A model generated the notes under the pieces. The model did not search any database, had not been told where the DNA came from, and worked only from the letters and a program-made list of their open reading frames with translations. This document shows positions 7,201 through 12,581 of a DNA stretch of 12,581 bases, piece after piece. The translations under genes and the position numbers were made by a program. This stretch comes from Porphyromonadaceae bacterium UBA7042. GTDB lineage: Bacteria; Bacteroidota; Bacteroidia; Bacteroidales; Muribaculaceae. The DNA is taken from the NCBI GenBank assembly GCA_002494015.1, contig DLAR01000061.1, positions 1 to 12,581 of the forward strand. Direction: 5' to 3'. The first letter of the stretch is position 1; every line of letters begins with the position of its first letter.

Positions 7201-9989
7201 ACCTTTACCCACTTCTGTTCCACCATCTCACCGGCCGAGGTAAGCGTCACGAGCAGATGGGCGTCAAAGCCGGTGGCATAGAGCAGATGGCCTTTCTTGC
7301 CTTTCTCCATTTTCAGTGTCACACCCTGCGGAGTCCAGAACAGCTTGTCGGGGACGGGCGAAAGAGCGTCGGTCGGACGATAGAGAATCACGTTGTCAAT
7401 GACAGCATCGGCAAGCGACGGATTGTCAAGAGTCAAAACGAGTTCGTACCGGCCTGATTTCACAGCCGAGAAATCAACCACGGGATTAGTGCCGGTGAAA
7501 GAGCCTGACGCAATAGTGTCTTTCCCGGCAACAAGGCGGTAGTTGACCGACAGCGATATAACGCTGTCGTTGTAGTCCACGACCTTTACATCGAGACTGA
7601 CAGGGCGGGAAATATCATAATTGTTTTCAATCAAGGATTCAATCGAGTAACGGGTACCTGTCATAAACCTCGTCGAGGCATCCTGACTCTCGCCTGTCGA
7701 CGACAGCGCGGTAAAATTGGCCGTGAACACTCCGCCGGGAATGGGAGAATTTTCAAGGATGTCAGCCGGGATGACGGCGGTAAACGAGCCGTCGGGGCCG
7801 GTCGTCACCTCGGTCGAATAGAATGAGACGGGACGCGAGTAGTTGCGCCACCAGACAATCGAGCGGGAGGCGGACAGGTCAATGGTCACGCGGGCATCGG
7901 AAACCGGGAAACCGGAATAGGTCATCACCTTGCCGCGCAGAGTGACAGCGCCCGCCGCAGGGATATCTTTCTCGACCGGGAGCGTGCTCACTTGGAATGT
8001 CGGGAGCTTGTAATCGGAGACCATGAAGGAAATTTGGCCCTCATCAAAGCGTATATTGAAATTTCCGGTCATGCTTTCGGCAGGTATGCGGAATGTTCCG
8101 TGAACGCGGCCAAAGTCATCGGTAACGAGCTGCAACGTATCAATCGATTCATAAGAGGCGTTGCGCAGAATGGCGGTGACAGGGGTATTTTTCTTCACCC
8201 GGCGTTCCTTTCCGACCGACTTATACTCATAGACCACTGCCACCCACTCGACCGAATCACCGGGATGATAGATGGGGAGCGAGGTGTAACCTTGTATCAC
8301 TGTAATCCATTTTTCATCGGGATTATAACCGCGGTTGTTCCAAAGATTAATCGGCTCGGCAAATTTATCGGTTCCTTTTGACGCAAGAATCTTGCACCAC
8401 GAGTCGGTTGAAAAGGCCAGAGAGCCGTTAGCATCAGTGCGGCCGATTTCCTCTGTCTTGGGGATGTTGCGCTGCTCGGTGTATTTTGTCAGCTTGGCAT
8501 CAGACACCGGCGTTCCGTCGAGAGGGTCGATAACCCAGAGTCTGGACTCCATAAAGGTTGAGGAGGCGATACTCAGACGGGTAACATGGATTTTGCTGTA
8601 ACGTTGTTTTTTCTCGGCGATACCGTCAATTACCGGCACGACGATATAGTTTCCGGCAGATGGGAATGTAAATTCGACAGTGCGGTAAAGGTTAAATGGA
8701 CGCTCACTCGAAAATGAGACGGGAATCGAGCGGACAAGTTTGTGGGATTGCGCGGGATTATATGTATAGATTTCGTCGGCAACTGACGACGAGGAGACAT
8801 CATATATATTAATGTGGGCCGAGGTGACATTGCGGGAGGTCACTGTAATCTTCACCGGCGCGCCGGGGGCGGCACATTCGGGCAAACGGACGCTGATATT
8901 GCGGCTGTTCAGCGAATTGAGAATATTTTTGAGACAGTTTATGCCCGCATAGGCCGGAAAACGGTCGATGTTGCGCACGACGGCATCATAATAGCGGCGC
9001 AGCATGAGCTCCTCGTCACTCATGTCGAGCGGAGCGGCGATGTCGGCCTCCTCGGCAACATCGGTATAGGAACCGATCGGCATCTCATTCAAGACATCAC
9101 CCGAATACTCGCTGTCACGGAAACGGTCATAGATGTCCATCATCAACTGCTGACGGCGGGTGGAGACATTCTCTGACTCATCGTCGGCATACACATGATC
9201 GGCCACAAAGCCGATGCGGGCAATGTCAGTATGTATAAACGGGGCGATGTCGTTTTCGTGGAAACGGAGAAGGTCGGCATAGAGAGAGAGGATTTTGGTA
9301 ATCTCGGGCGAGGATGCGTTGAGACGGCGCGTCACATAGACATCGGAACGGGTCAGCAGTCCGAAAGAGAGAAACCAGTCATTGGGCAGACAACTTTCAA
9401 GACGGTCAATCGCGCTCGATGCGATAAAATCGTAGAGGGTGGGGTAATAGACCAGCGTGGCATTGTCAACAGCGACCGGTCCGGCCCACTCGCGCAGCGG
9501 GATTTTTTTCAGCGCGTCGGCATCGGCGAGTGATAGATTGACCAATGACGCGATGTGATGCTTGAACTGCTCGCCGCTCCACTGGGTGTAATCTTCGGGG
9601 AGCGGTGTCAGCGGCAGGTCGCGACCGTCATATTTCCAACGGTCGTCACTGTAAATGTCAAGATAAACGCGGGCAAGCAGAGAGTTGAGCAATGCCTTGA
9701 ATGCAGGGTCAGATGACTCGTCACGCAGTTTTTCAATGCGGTCAATCTGAGCGGGCAGCCTGTCGGCCGATATGGCCGACTGAGCAAGCGACATGTTTAT
9801 TATTGACGACAGAGCCTTGGGATAATCACAGGCGGCAAGAGCCTCGGCGAGAGATTTCTCGCTGGCGGCTGTCACATCTTCGGGATAAGCGAAATCTGGC
9901 TTGCCGGGAGCCGGTTTCGCACTGGAACTGAACGTGTTCATAGCAAGCATGAAGGCAAGCAACATAAAAAATCGAGTGAAACGTGCCAT
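4260..9989 (-). CDS. alpha-2-macroglobulin-like protein lacking the thioester
   Basis: Large secreted macroglobulin-fold protein of 1909 residues. A signal peptide (about 1-24, SSSA then KPAP) lacks a lipobox Cys, so it is exported but not lipidated like the E. coli homologue. Order: helical N-terminal region (about 40-350); beta-domains including a CarboxypepD-like stretch (about 485-530); MG2 around PIYHPGDSVEW (572-582) to about 650; further MG domains; an irregular acidic segment (about 1030-1160); the A2M core domain from PLAFFRPML (about 1169) to about 1250; an alpha/alpha helical domain (about 1360-1690); and a C-terminal MG10-like domain ending YASGIAAVQSQYAPQ. At the thioester position (1384-1387) the sequence reads ANEA instead of CxEQ, so covalent protease trapping is lost. 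Bacterial A2Ms are thought to protect the periplasm from proteases. No pbpC partner is adjacent. It heads a run with the DUF3298 and TonB-domain genes. Confidence 0.9.
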   Translation of the reverse strand: MARFTRFFMLLAFMLAMNTFSSSAKPAPGKPDFAYPEDVTAASEKSLAEALAACDYPKALSSIINMSLAQSAISADRLPAQIDRIEKLRDESSDPAFKALLNSLLARVYLDIYSDDRWKYDGRDLPLTPLPEDYTQWSGEQFKHHIASLVNLSLADADALKKIPLREWAGPVAVDNATLVYYPTLYDFIASSAIDRLESCLPNDWFLSFGLLTRSDVYVTRRLNASSPEITKILSLYADLLRFHENDIAPFIHTDIARIGFVADHVYADDESENVSTRRQQLMMDIYDRFRDSEYSGDVLNEMPIGSYTDVAEEADIAAPLDMSDEELMLRRYYDAVVRNIDRFPAYAGINCLKNILNSLNSRNISVRLPECAAPGAPVKITVTSRNVTSAHINIYDVSSSSVADEIYTYNPAQSHKLVRSIPVSFSSERPFNLYRTVEFTFPSAGNYIVVPVIDGIAEKKQRYSKIHVTRLSIASSTFMESRLWVIDPLDGTPVSDAKLTKYTEQRNIPKTEEIGRTDANGSLAFSTDSWCKILASKGTDKFAEPINLWNNRGYNPDEKWITVIQGYTSLPIYHPGDSVEWVAVVYEYKSVGKERRVKKNTPVTAILRNASYESIDTLQLVTDDFGRVHGTFRIPAESMTGNFNIRFDEGQISFMVSDYKLPTFQVSTLPVEKDIPAAGAVTLRGKVMTYSGFPVSDARVTIDLSASRSIVWWRNYSRPVSFYSTEVTTGPDGSFTAVIPADILENSPIPGGVFTANFTALSSTGESQDASTRFMTGTRYSIESLIENNYDISRPVSLDVKVVDYNDSVISLSVNYRLVAGKDTIASGSFTGTNPVVDFSAVKSGRYELVLTLDNPSLADAVIDNVILYRPTDALSPVPDKLFWTPQGVTLKMEKGKKGHLLYATGFDAHLLVTLTSAGEMVEQKWVKVPAGMHTLPVSLPSDVRDAGLSVLCVGNYQTAQNSYEVQIAEPKPSIEFEIETFRDHVVPGSQETWTFRVKDEKGDGIRSAVILDMYNQALDALAKQSWRLYPRTGFTPGFHINGPSLSSTSHSWVAAPDSKQLKCVSITDPHFELWNMGFGARSMYRFNNMRLRGTMKATAYNAEAGTDDLNVVREHKEELAVDEEFEADMDVAQITGGVMLAESAVVSASAQDGPQTTPFAYRDGETPLAFFRPMLTTDADGRLSFSFTVPNANTTWSFNALAFTDKLLTTTASATVLANKPIMVQPNLPRFLRTGDRAVILASVMNNSDSVQAVHTVVEIFDAVSGAVTASQSSDDVIEPGKSATVSTTLSVPMDNPFIGYRVKSSAAGFADGEQSLIPVQPSTTPVIETVPFYLQPSEADFSMTLPSMPADARVTLQFCENPAWYVVTALPGLLNLEPSTANEAGASIFSAAVADGLLRSNPVVADALREWQRSDRSDSTLVSMLERNADLKIVLLNATPWMMDARSDTERMTRLSLLFDKKQIKNVYSTSVALLKRLERGSGWAWYDKCSEASQWSTENVLLMMGRLASLGYLPDNSDLRAMMTRAVKWIDSETAKAYRKYPKGDYTLYTYLRTLYPDVRQSTAAAAVSNAMVQRIVAGWKNGSIFDKGVYALILSNRGNKGVAGQIVESLRQYAETSPSKGMWWPSLDNMTLWSMGKVGTTAVLLEAFHAVDPGCKDIDMIRQWLILQKEANDWGTSVTTTEVIASILSTSGRWVAPAQGATVRVGESVVEPDKVEKITGYFRTDISRLSPSGATLSVNKPGDAPSWGAVYCRFTDVMADVEAASCDAVSVEKKLLLVNSTPDGVTTADISGPLATGDKVRVMLTIKVGRDMDYVAVVDDRPACFEPVEQLPTPIFTEGIYFYRENRDSATKIFIDRLPKGTYQIGYDMWVNNAGEYASGIAAVQSQYAPQLTAHSAGGIIKVE

Positions 9990-10017
9990 AATCTTGATAG
10001 GTTGTAAATTGAGGTCT

Positions 10018-10053
10018 AATAAAAATAGCGTCGTGCCCGATGGCGCGACGCTA
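10018..10053 (-). terminator. intrinsic terminator of the sigma operon
   Basis: TAGCGTCG (10026-10033) pairs with CGACGCTA (10046-10053), and GCC (10035-10037) pairs with GGC (10042-10044) through a T-G wobble, giving 12 stem positions around a 4-base loop. On the minus strand the stem is followed by TTTTTATT (10018-10025), a classical intrinsic terminator for the Spy-like gene ending 27 bp upstream. The alpha-2-macroglobulin ATG lies only 28 bp beyond the T-tract, so the same structure could act as an attenuator for that gene. Confidence 0.88.
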
Positions 10054-10065
10054 CCATGATAAGTT

Positions 10066-10076
10066 TTCTGACAGAA
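10066..10076. repeat. perfect 11-bp palindrome TTCTG-a-CAGAA
   Basis: TTCTG (10066-10070) and CAGAA (10072-10076) flank a single A, 4 bp after the stop codon of the Spy-like gene and 12 bp before the terminator stem. It could be a protein-binding site or chance; no second copy was noticed nearby. Confidence 0.25.
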
Positions 10077-10080
10077 TTTT

Positions 10081-10551
10081 TTACTTCTTGTGGTGGCGAC
10101 GGCGCTGGTTCATCAGTTCGCGGGTGAAATCACGTTCCGATTCCTTGAGTTTGAACAACTGCTTCGGAGTCAGAATGCTCTTGAACTGGTCGAAATATTT
10201 CATTTCAATAACATTTTCGCGGCCTTTGAGTTCATAAAGAGCCTCGGCAGCTTTTTCATATTCAAGCTCGGTAGCCTTGTCGCCCTTGTCTACCGTCTGC
10301 TTTTCAAGATTGCGTGTTTCTTCCTGAATGCCGCGCACTTCCTCGTCCATCTGATTATAAAGCGGGAGGAATTTGCTTTTCTGCTCGTCGGTCAGGTCAA
10401 GTTTGCGAGAAATGAAGTCATTTTTAAACTGCTGCATCTCTTTCATCCAAGCATTACGGTCACGGGGACGCGGCTCGATTTGAGCCGAAACACAGAGAGG
10501 TGCCAGAATCAAAGAGAGGAATAGTGTAAAAATCAGCGCTGCTTTTTTCAT
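10081..10551 (-). CDS. Spy/CpxP-like periplasmic LTxxQ protein
   Basis: 156 residues. A clear signal peptide (1-23, ending VSA before Gln24) is followed by an all-helical, highly charged protein. Two LTxxQ motifs, LTDEQ (53-57) and LTPKQ (127-131), are the signature of the Spy/CpxP/CnrX fold, a helical hairpin dimer used as a periplasmic chaperone or stress sensor. The protein ends in a basic tail, RRRHHKK (150-156 region). The only histidines are the two in that tail, so the metal site of CnrX is not reproduced. It starts 9 bp after the anti-sigma-like gene and is clearly the last gene of the sigma operon, ahead of a strong terminator. By context it probably modulates the anti-sigma protein from the periplasm, as CpxP does CpxA or CnrX does CnrY; this is inference. 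Confidence 0.82.
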   Translation of the reverse strand: MKKAALIFTLFLSLILAPLCVSAQIEPRPRDRNAWMKEMQQFKNDFISRKLDLTDEQKSKFLPLYNQMDEEVRGIQEETRNLEKQTVDKGDKATELEYEKAAEALYELKGRENVIEMKYFDQFKSILTPKQLFKLKESERDFTRELMNQRRRHHKK

Positions 10552-10560
10552 AAATGTCTG

Positions 10561-10977
10561 TTATAAAGTTTGCTGTTCAATTTCATTTGTCTCGCCGGGG
10601 TCAAAGTCGGTCATGTACAAATCGTCGATGAGCTGATAATCGTTGACTTCGGTTTCATTGAGAAAATAATCGTTTATAAACTCGTCGTTATTAATGGCGG
10701 CAGTCAGCAGGGGGTTGCTGTCGATTGACAGGCCGGAATCGGGCCGCATCAAGTCGACCATCTTCATCATGCACCACACCCCCATGAACATGGCGGCGAG
10801 GTATATGTAGGGTCTTATTTTCTGCCACACGGAACGATGCAATACTACCGGCTCGCACTCCCATTCCTGCTGAGGGAGCGAAGCGATCATGCGGGTGGCA
10901 AAATCGTCGAAGTAGCCTTCGGGGACGGTCGTGCCATCTTTGCGACCTATTTTGGAGAGTATATCGTTTTCCTTCAT
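10561..10977 (-). CDS. single-pass anti-sigma-like membrane protein
   Basis: With the start chosen here, 138 residues. A cytoplasmic N-terminus carries the VPEGYF motif (18-23), common in short Bacteroidetes proteins encoded after ECF sigma genes. One transmembrane helix follows (about 55-76, PYIYLAAMFMGVWCMMKM core). The C-terminal periplasmic tail (80-138) has 15 acidic and no basic residues. I prefer the ATG at 10977 because MKENDILSKIG is a typical N-terminus for this group; an upstream in-frame ATG at 11019 would add 14 residues and leave a 17-bp gap to the sigma gene. There is no zinc-binding ZAS motif, so it is not a classical zinc anti-sigma. Its place between an ECF sigma gene and a Spy-like gene supports an anti-sigma role that holds the sigma factor at the inner membrane. 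Sequence alone does not prove this. Confidence 0.75.
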   Translation of the reverse strand: MKENDILSKIGRKDGTTVPEGYFDDFATRMIASLPQQEWECEPVVLHRSVWQKIRPYIYLAAMFMGVWCMMKMVDLMRPDSGLSIDSNPLLTAAINNDEFINDYFLNETEVNDYQLIDDLYMTDFDPGETNEIEQQTL

Positions 10978-11036
10978 AAGGGATGTAATGTTTTTAATGG
11001 TTGTTATGATGTTAGACACACCAAGGGGTTCAAGGT

Positions 11037-11600
11037 TTAATCGTGCTCGTCAAAATACTGCTGAATTTTTTTAGCGGCAAGATGATAGGATGTTTTCAAC
11101 GCCCCTACCGAAGTGCCGAGTATCTCAGAAATCTGCTCGTATTTCATCTCGTCATAAAAACGCATGTTGAACACGAGGCGTTGTTTCTCAGGGAGGGAGG
11201 CGATTGCCTCGCGGAGTTTTCGGGCAAGCGCGTCGCCGTCAACATAGGTGTCGGCCTCAATCTGGTTAATCAGGTGTGATTCTTCATCGTCAATCGAAAG
11301 ATTCAGCCTCTTGCGCTCGCGTTCAAGAAACGACACACTCTCGTTAATCGCTATTTTGTGAAGCCATGTTGACAGTTTGGCCTCGCCGCGAAAGTTTTCA
11401 ATCGACTGCCATGCTTTGAGGAATGTGTTCTGCAACAGGTCGTTGGCATCATCATGAGAAACGACCATACGGCGTATCTGGCGATAAAGAGTCTCGGTAT
11501 AAAGGCGTATGACCTCTCCAAATGCATCCCGGCACGTCGAGGGGTTCCTCAGACGTGCCACAAGGTCCCGGTCGTCATATTTTGAAGTCTCTTCGGCCAT
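11037..11600 (-). CDS. ECF-type RNA polymerase sigma factor
   Basis: 187 residues. Sigma-70 region 2 spans about 26-93 and includes the core-binding and -10 recognition stretch DDANDLLQNTFLKAW (50-64) and STWLHKIAINESVSFL (77-92). An acidic linker (about 103-122) leads to region 4 (about 131-182), with SLPEKQRLVFNMRFYDEMKY and a helix-turn-helix around YEQISEILGTSVGALKTS that reads the -35 element. There is no region 1.1 or 3, so this is an extracytoplasmic-function sigma. It is the first gene of an operon with the anti-sigma-like gene, which begins 59 bp downstream (or 17 bp with the longer start). Its own promoter resembles the housekeeping consensus, so basal expression probably does not need the ECF sigma itself. 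Targets are unknown. Confidence 0.95.
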   Translation of the reverse strand: MAEETSKYDDRDLVARLRNPSTCRDAFGEVIRLYTETLYRQIRRMVVSHDDANDLLQNTFLKAWQSIENFRGEAKLSTWLHKIAINESVSFLERERKRLNLSIDDEESHLINQIEADTYVDGDALARKLREAIASLPEKQRLVFNMRFYDEMKYEQISEILGTSVGALKTSYHLAAKKIQQYFDEHD

Positions 11601-11626
11601 ATTTTATTTAATAAATATAAGTCTGT

Positions 11627-11659
11627 CAAATTTAGTTATTTTTGTTGAATTGAACACAA
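11627..11659 (-). promoter_or_regulatory. promoter of the sigma operon
   Basis: On the minus strand TAAATTTG (11627-11634) matches the Bacteroidetes -7 consensus TAnnTTTG exactly. TTG of ATTGTG (11657-11659) lies 22 bp upstream as a weak -33 box, slightly farther than usual. Transcription would begin around 11620, leaving a leader of about 20 nt rich in A and T before the ATG at 11600. Confidence 0.6.
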
Positions 11660-11676
11660 TCGATATTCTAAATTGT
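11645..11676 (+). promoter_or_regulatory. possible zupT promoter
   Basis: TAAATTGT (11669-11676) is a partial match to TAnnTTTG, with TTG (11645-11647) 21 bp upstream. It overlaps the divergent sigma promoter. Transcription would begin near 11682, only a few bases before the zupT ATG at 11689, implying an almost leaderless mRNA. The match is moderate. Confidence 0.35.
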
Positions 11677-11688
11677 TGTTAAAGTATT

Positions 11689-12522
11689 ATGACCACATTT
11701 TCAACCGAAGCAATACTGACCGCGCTGCTGTTGACATTCCTTGCCGGAATATCGACAGGATTAGGCTCGCTCGTGGCACTGATTCCGCGAGCCTCGGGCA
11801 ACAAGTTCATAGCCGGGGCACTGGGCCTCTCGGCAGGAGTGATGATATATGTGTCGTTTCTCGACCTTATCCCGATGGCTCTCGAATCCATTGCCGAAAC
11901 AAATCCGGGACGCACGGGCAACCTGTGGGTGACCCTCGCGTTTTTCGGAGGCATCGCGCTGATTGCCCTCATCGACTTTTTCATCCCCGATGCCGAGAAT
12001 CCCCACGAGCTGCATCAGATTAACGCGCTGGCCGAGATGGAGCGAGACCATGCCGCACACCCGCGCAACCGGCAGCACATGAAACGCATGGGTATCATGC
12101 TCGCGCTGACGATAGGTATACACAATTTTCCGGAAGGGATGGCGACATTTATCGCTGCGCTCGACAGTCCTGACGTGGCGATTCCTATTGTAATCGCAAT
12201 CGCCATTCACAATATTCCCGAGGGCATCTCGGTCTCAATCCCTGTCTATGAAGCGACAGGTAGCCATAAAAAGGCTATATGGTTCTCGGTATTGTCAGGT
12301 CTGGCCGAACCGGCCGGTGCGATTATCGGCTTTCTGTTCCTCCTGCCGCTGTGGACCCCGATGGTCAACTCGCTGCTGCTTGCCGCCGTGGCCGGCGTGA
12401 TGGTCTATATCTCAATCGACGAGCTGCTGCCGAGTGCCGAGCGTTACGGCCACCACCACATCGCCATCACCGGTGTCATAGCCGGGATGGCAGTCATGGC
12501 AGCATCGCTGATTGTACTGTAA
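11689..12522 (+). CDS. zupT: ZIP-family divalent metal transporter ZupT
   Basis: Inner-membrane importer of zinc, with likely tolerance for other divalent metals, in the ZIP family. The 277-residue protein has the expected eight hydrophobic helices. Helices 4 and 5 carry the paired metal-site motifs HNFPEG (145-150) and HNIPEG (174-179); helix 6 has SGLAEPAGA (203-211). Between helices 3 and 4 is a variable loop with several histidines (His106, 109, 121, 124, 130), the usual metal-gathering loop of ZIP proteins. A HHH run at 255-257 precedes the last helix. Start MTTFSTEAILTALLL leads straight into helix 1, so the ATG at 11689 fits well. It is divergent from the ECF sigma gene across an 88-bp promoter region. 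No Zur-type operator is obvious. The family is certain; which metal it moves in this organism is not. Confidence 0.95.
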   Translation: MTTFSTEAILTALLLTFLAGISTGLGSLVALIPRASGNKFIAGALGLSAGVMIYVSFLDLIPMALESIAETNPGRTGNLWVTLAFFGGIALIALIDFFIPDAENPHELHQINALAEMERDHAAHPRNRQHMKRMGIMLALTIGIHNFPEGMATFIAALDSPDVAIPIVIAIAIHNIPEGISVSIPVYEATGSHKKAIWFSVLSGLAEPAGAIIGFLFLLPLWTPMVNSLLLAAVAGVMVYISIDELLPSAERYGHHHIAITGVIAGMAVMAASLIVL

Positions 12523-12529
12523 ATAACTC

Positions 12530-12560
12530 GATGTCAGCTTGCGAATATCAAGTCGACATC
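12530..12560 (+). terminator. hairpin after zupT
   Basis: GATGTC (12530-12535) pairs with GACATC (12555-12560). An inner stem CTTG (12538-12541) / CAAG (12549-12552) closes a 7-base loop, with a two-base mismatch step between. It starts 7 bp after the zupT stop. No T-tract follows directly; TTTTT appears only at 12575-12579, near the window end. Possible terminator, moderate support. Confidence 0.4.
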
Positions 12561-12581
12561 AAGACAACAGAAGGTTTTTAT

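Noticed and set aside
7992..9176. Several + strand open frames of 88-129 codons inside the alpha-2-macroglobulin gene
   Set aside because: High G+C at third positions of the real gene creates antisense open frames; their translations lack family features and have no start context.
10081..10551. Spy-like protein as a true CnrX-type metal sensor
   Set aside because: The mature protein has no histidines except two in the extreme C-terminal tail, so the known CnrX coordination set is absent; kept only as an architectural parallel.
11673..12210. Alternative frames on both strands overlapping zupT
   Set aside because: The zupT frame is unambiguous (HNFPEG/HNIPEG, eight helices); the others are arginine/proline-rich shadow translations.

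Overview
The window looks like a chromosomal segment from a gut-type Bacteroidales, possibly Muribaculaceae-like. The family assignment is inference from protein style and is not proven by the sequence. Supporting signs are start codons without Shine-Dalgarno sites, promoter boxes resembling the Bacteroidetes -33/-7 consensus (TTTG, then TAnnTTTG), the acpP-fabF pair, an alpha-2-macroglobulin of about 1900 residues, a stand-alone TonB C-terminal domain protein, and an ECF sigma / short membrane anti-sigma / Spy-like trio. I see no tRNA, rRNA, CRISPR array, insertion sequence or attachment site. No stretch above 300 bases lacks a gene; the longest gaps are 140 bp (2695-2834) and 121 bp (2337-2457).

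Layout. (1) A DMT-family permease on the + strand (94-990) converges on the minus-strand operon acpP -> fabF (2694-1071). A long hairpin at 992-1038 separates them and can serve both strands. acpP has a good promoter with an inverted repeat beside it (2737-2786). (2) Upstream on the minus strand is a run of envelope genes: a 1909-residue alpha-2-macroglobulin-like protein (9989-4260), a DUF4163/DUF3298 lipoprotein (4204-3371) and a secreted TonB C-terminal domain protein (3320-2835), with gaps of 55 and 50 bp. (3) Further upstream is a compact minus-strand operon: ECF sigma factor (11600-11037), single-pass anti-sigma-like protein (10977-10561) and a Spy/CpxP-like periplasmic protein (10551-10081), closed by a strong intrinsic terminator (10018-10053). 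(4) Divergent from the sigma gene is zupT, a ZIP-family metal transporter (11689-12522), with an 88-bp shared promoter region.

How they may work together. acpP and fabF serve type II fatty-acid elongation. The sigma/anti-sigma/LTxxQ protein trio has the layout of a one-operon envelope or metal stress sensor. The alpha-2-macroglobulin starts only 28 bp after the T-tract of that operon's terminator, which leaves too little room for a complete promoter. Its expression may therefore depend on read-through from the sigma operon or on a promoter buried in the terminator. If so, the stress operon and the envelope-defence genes would form one regulatory unit. That link is inference. The alpha-2-macroglobulin has lost the thioester motif (CxEQ replaced by ANEA), so it cannot trap proteases covalently by the classical mechanism.
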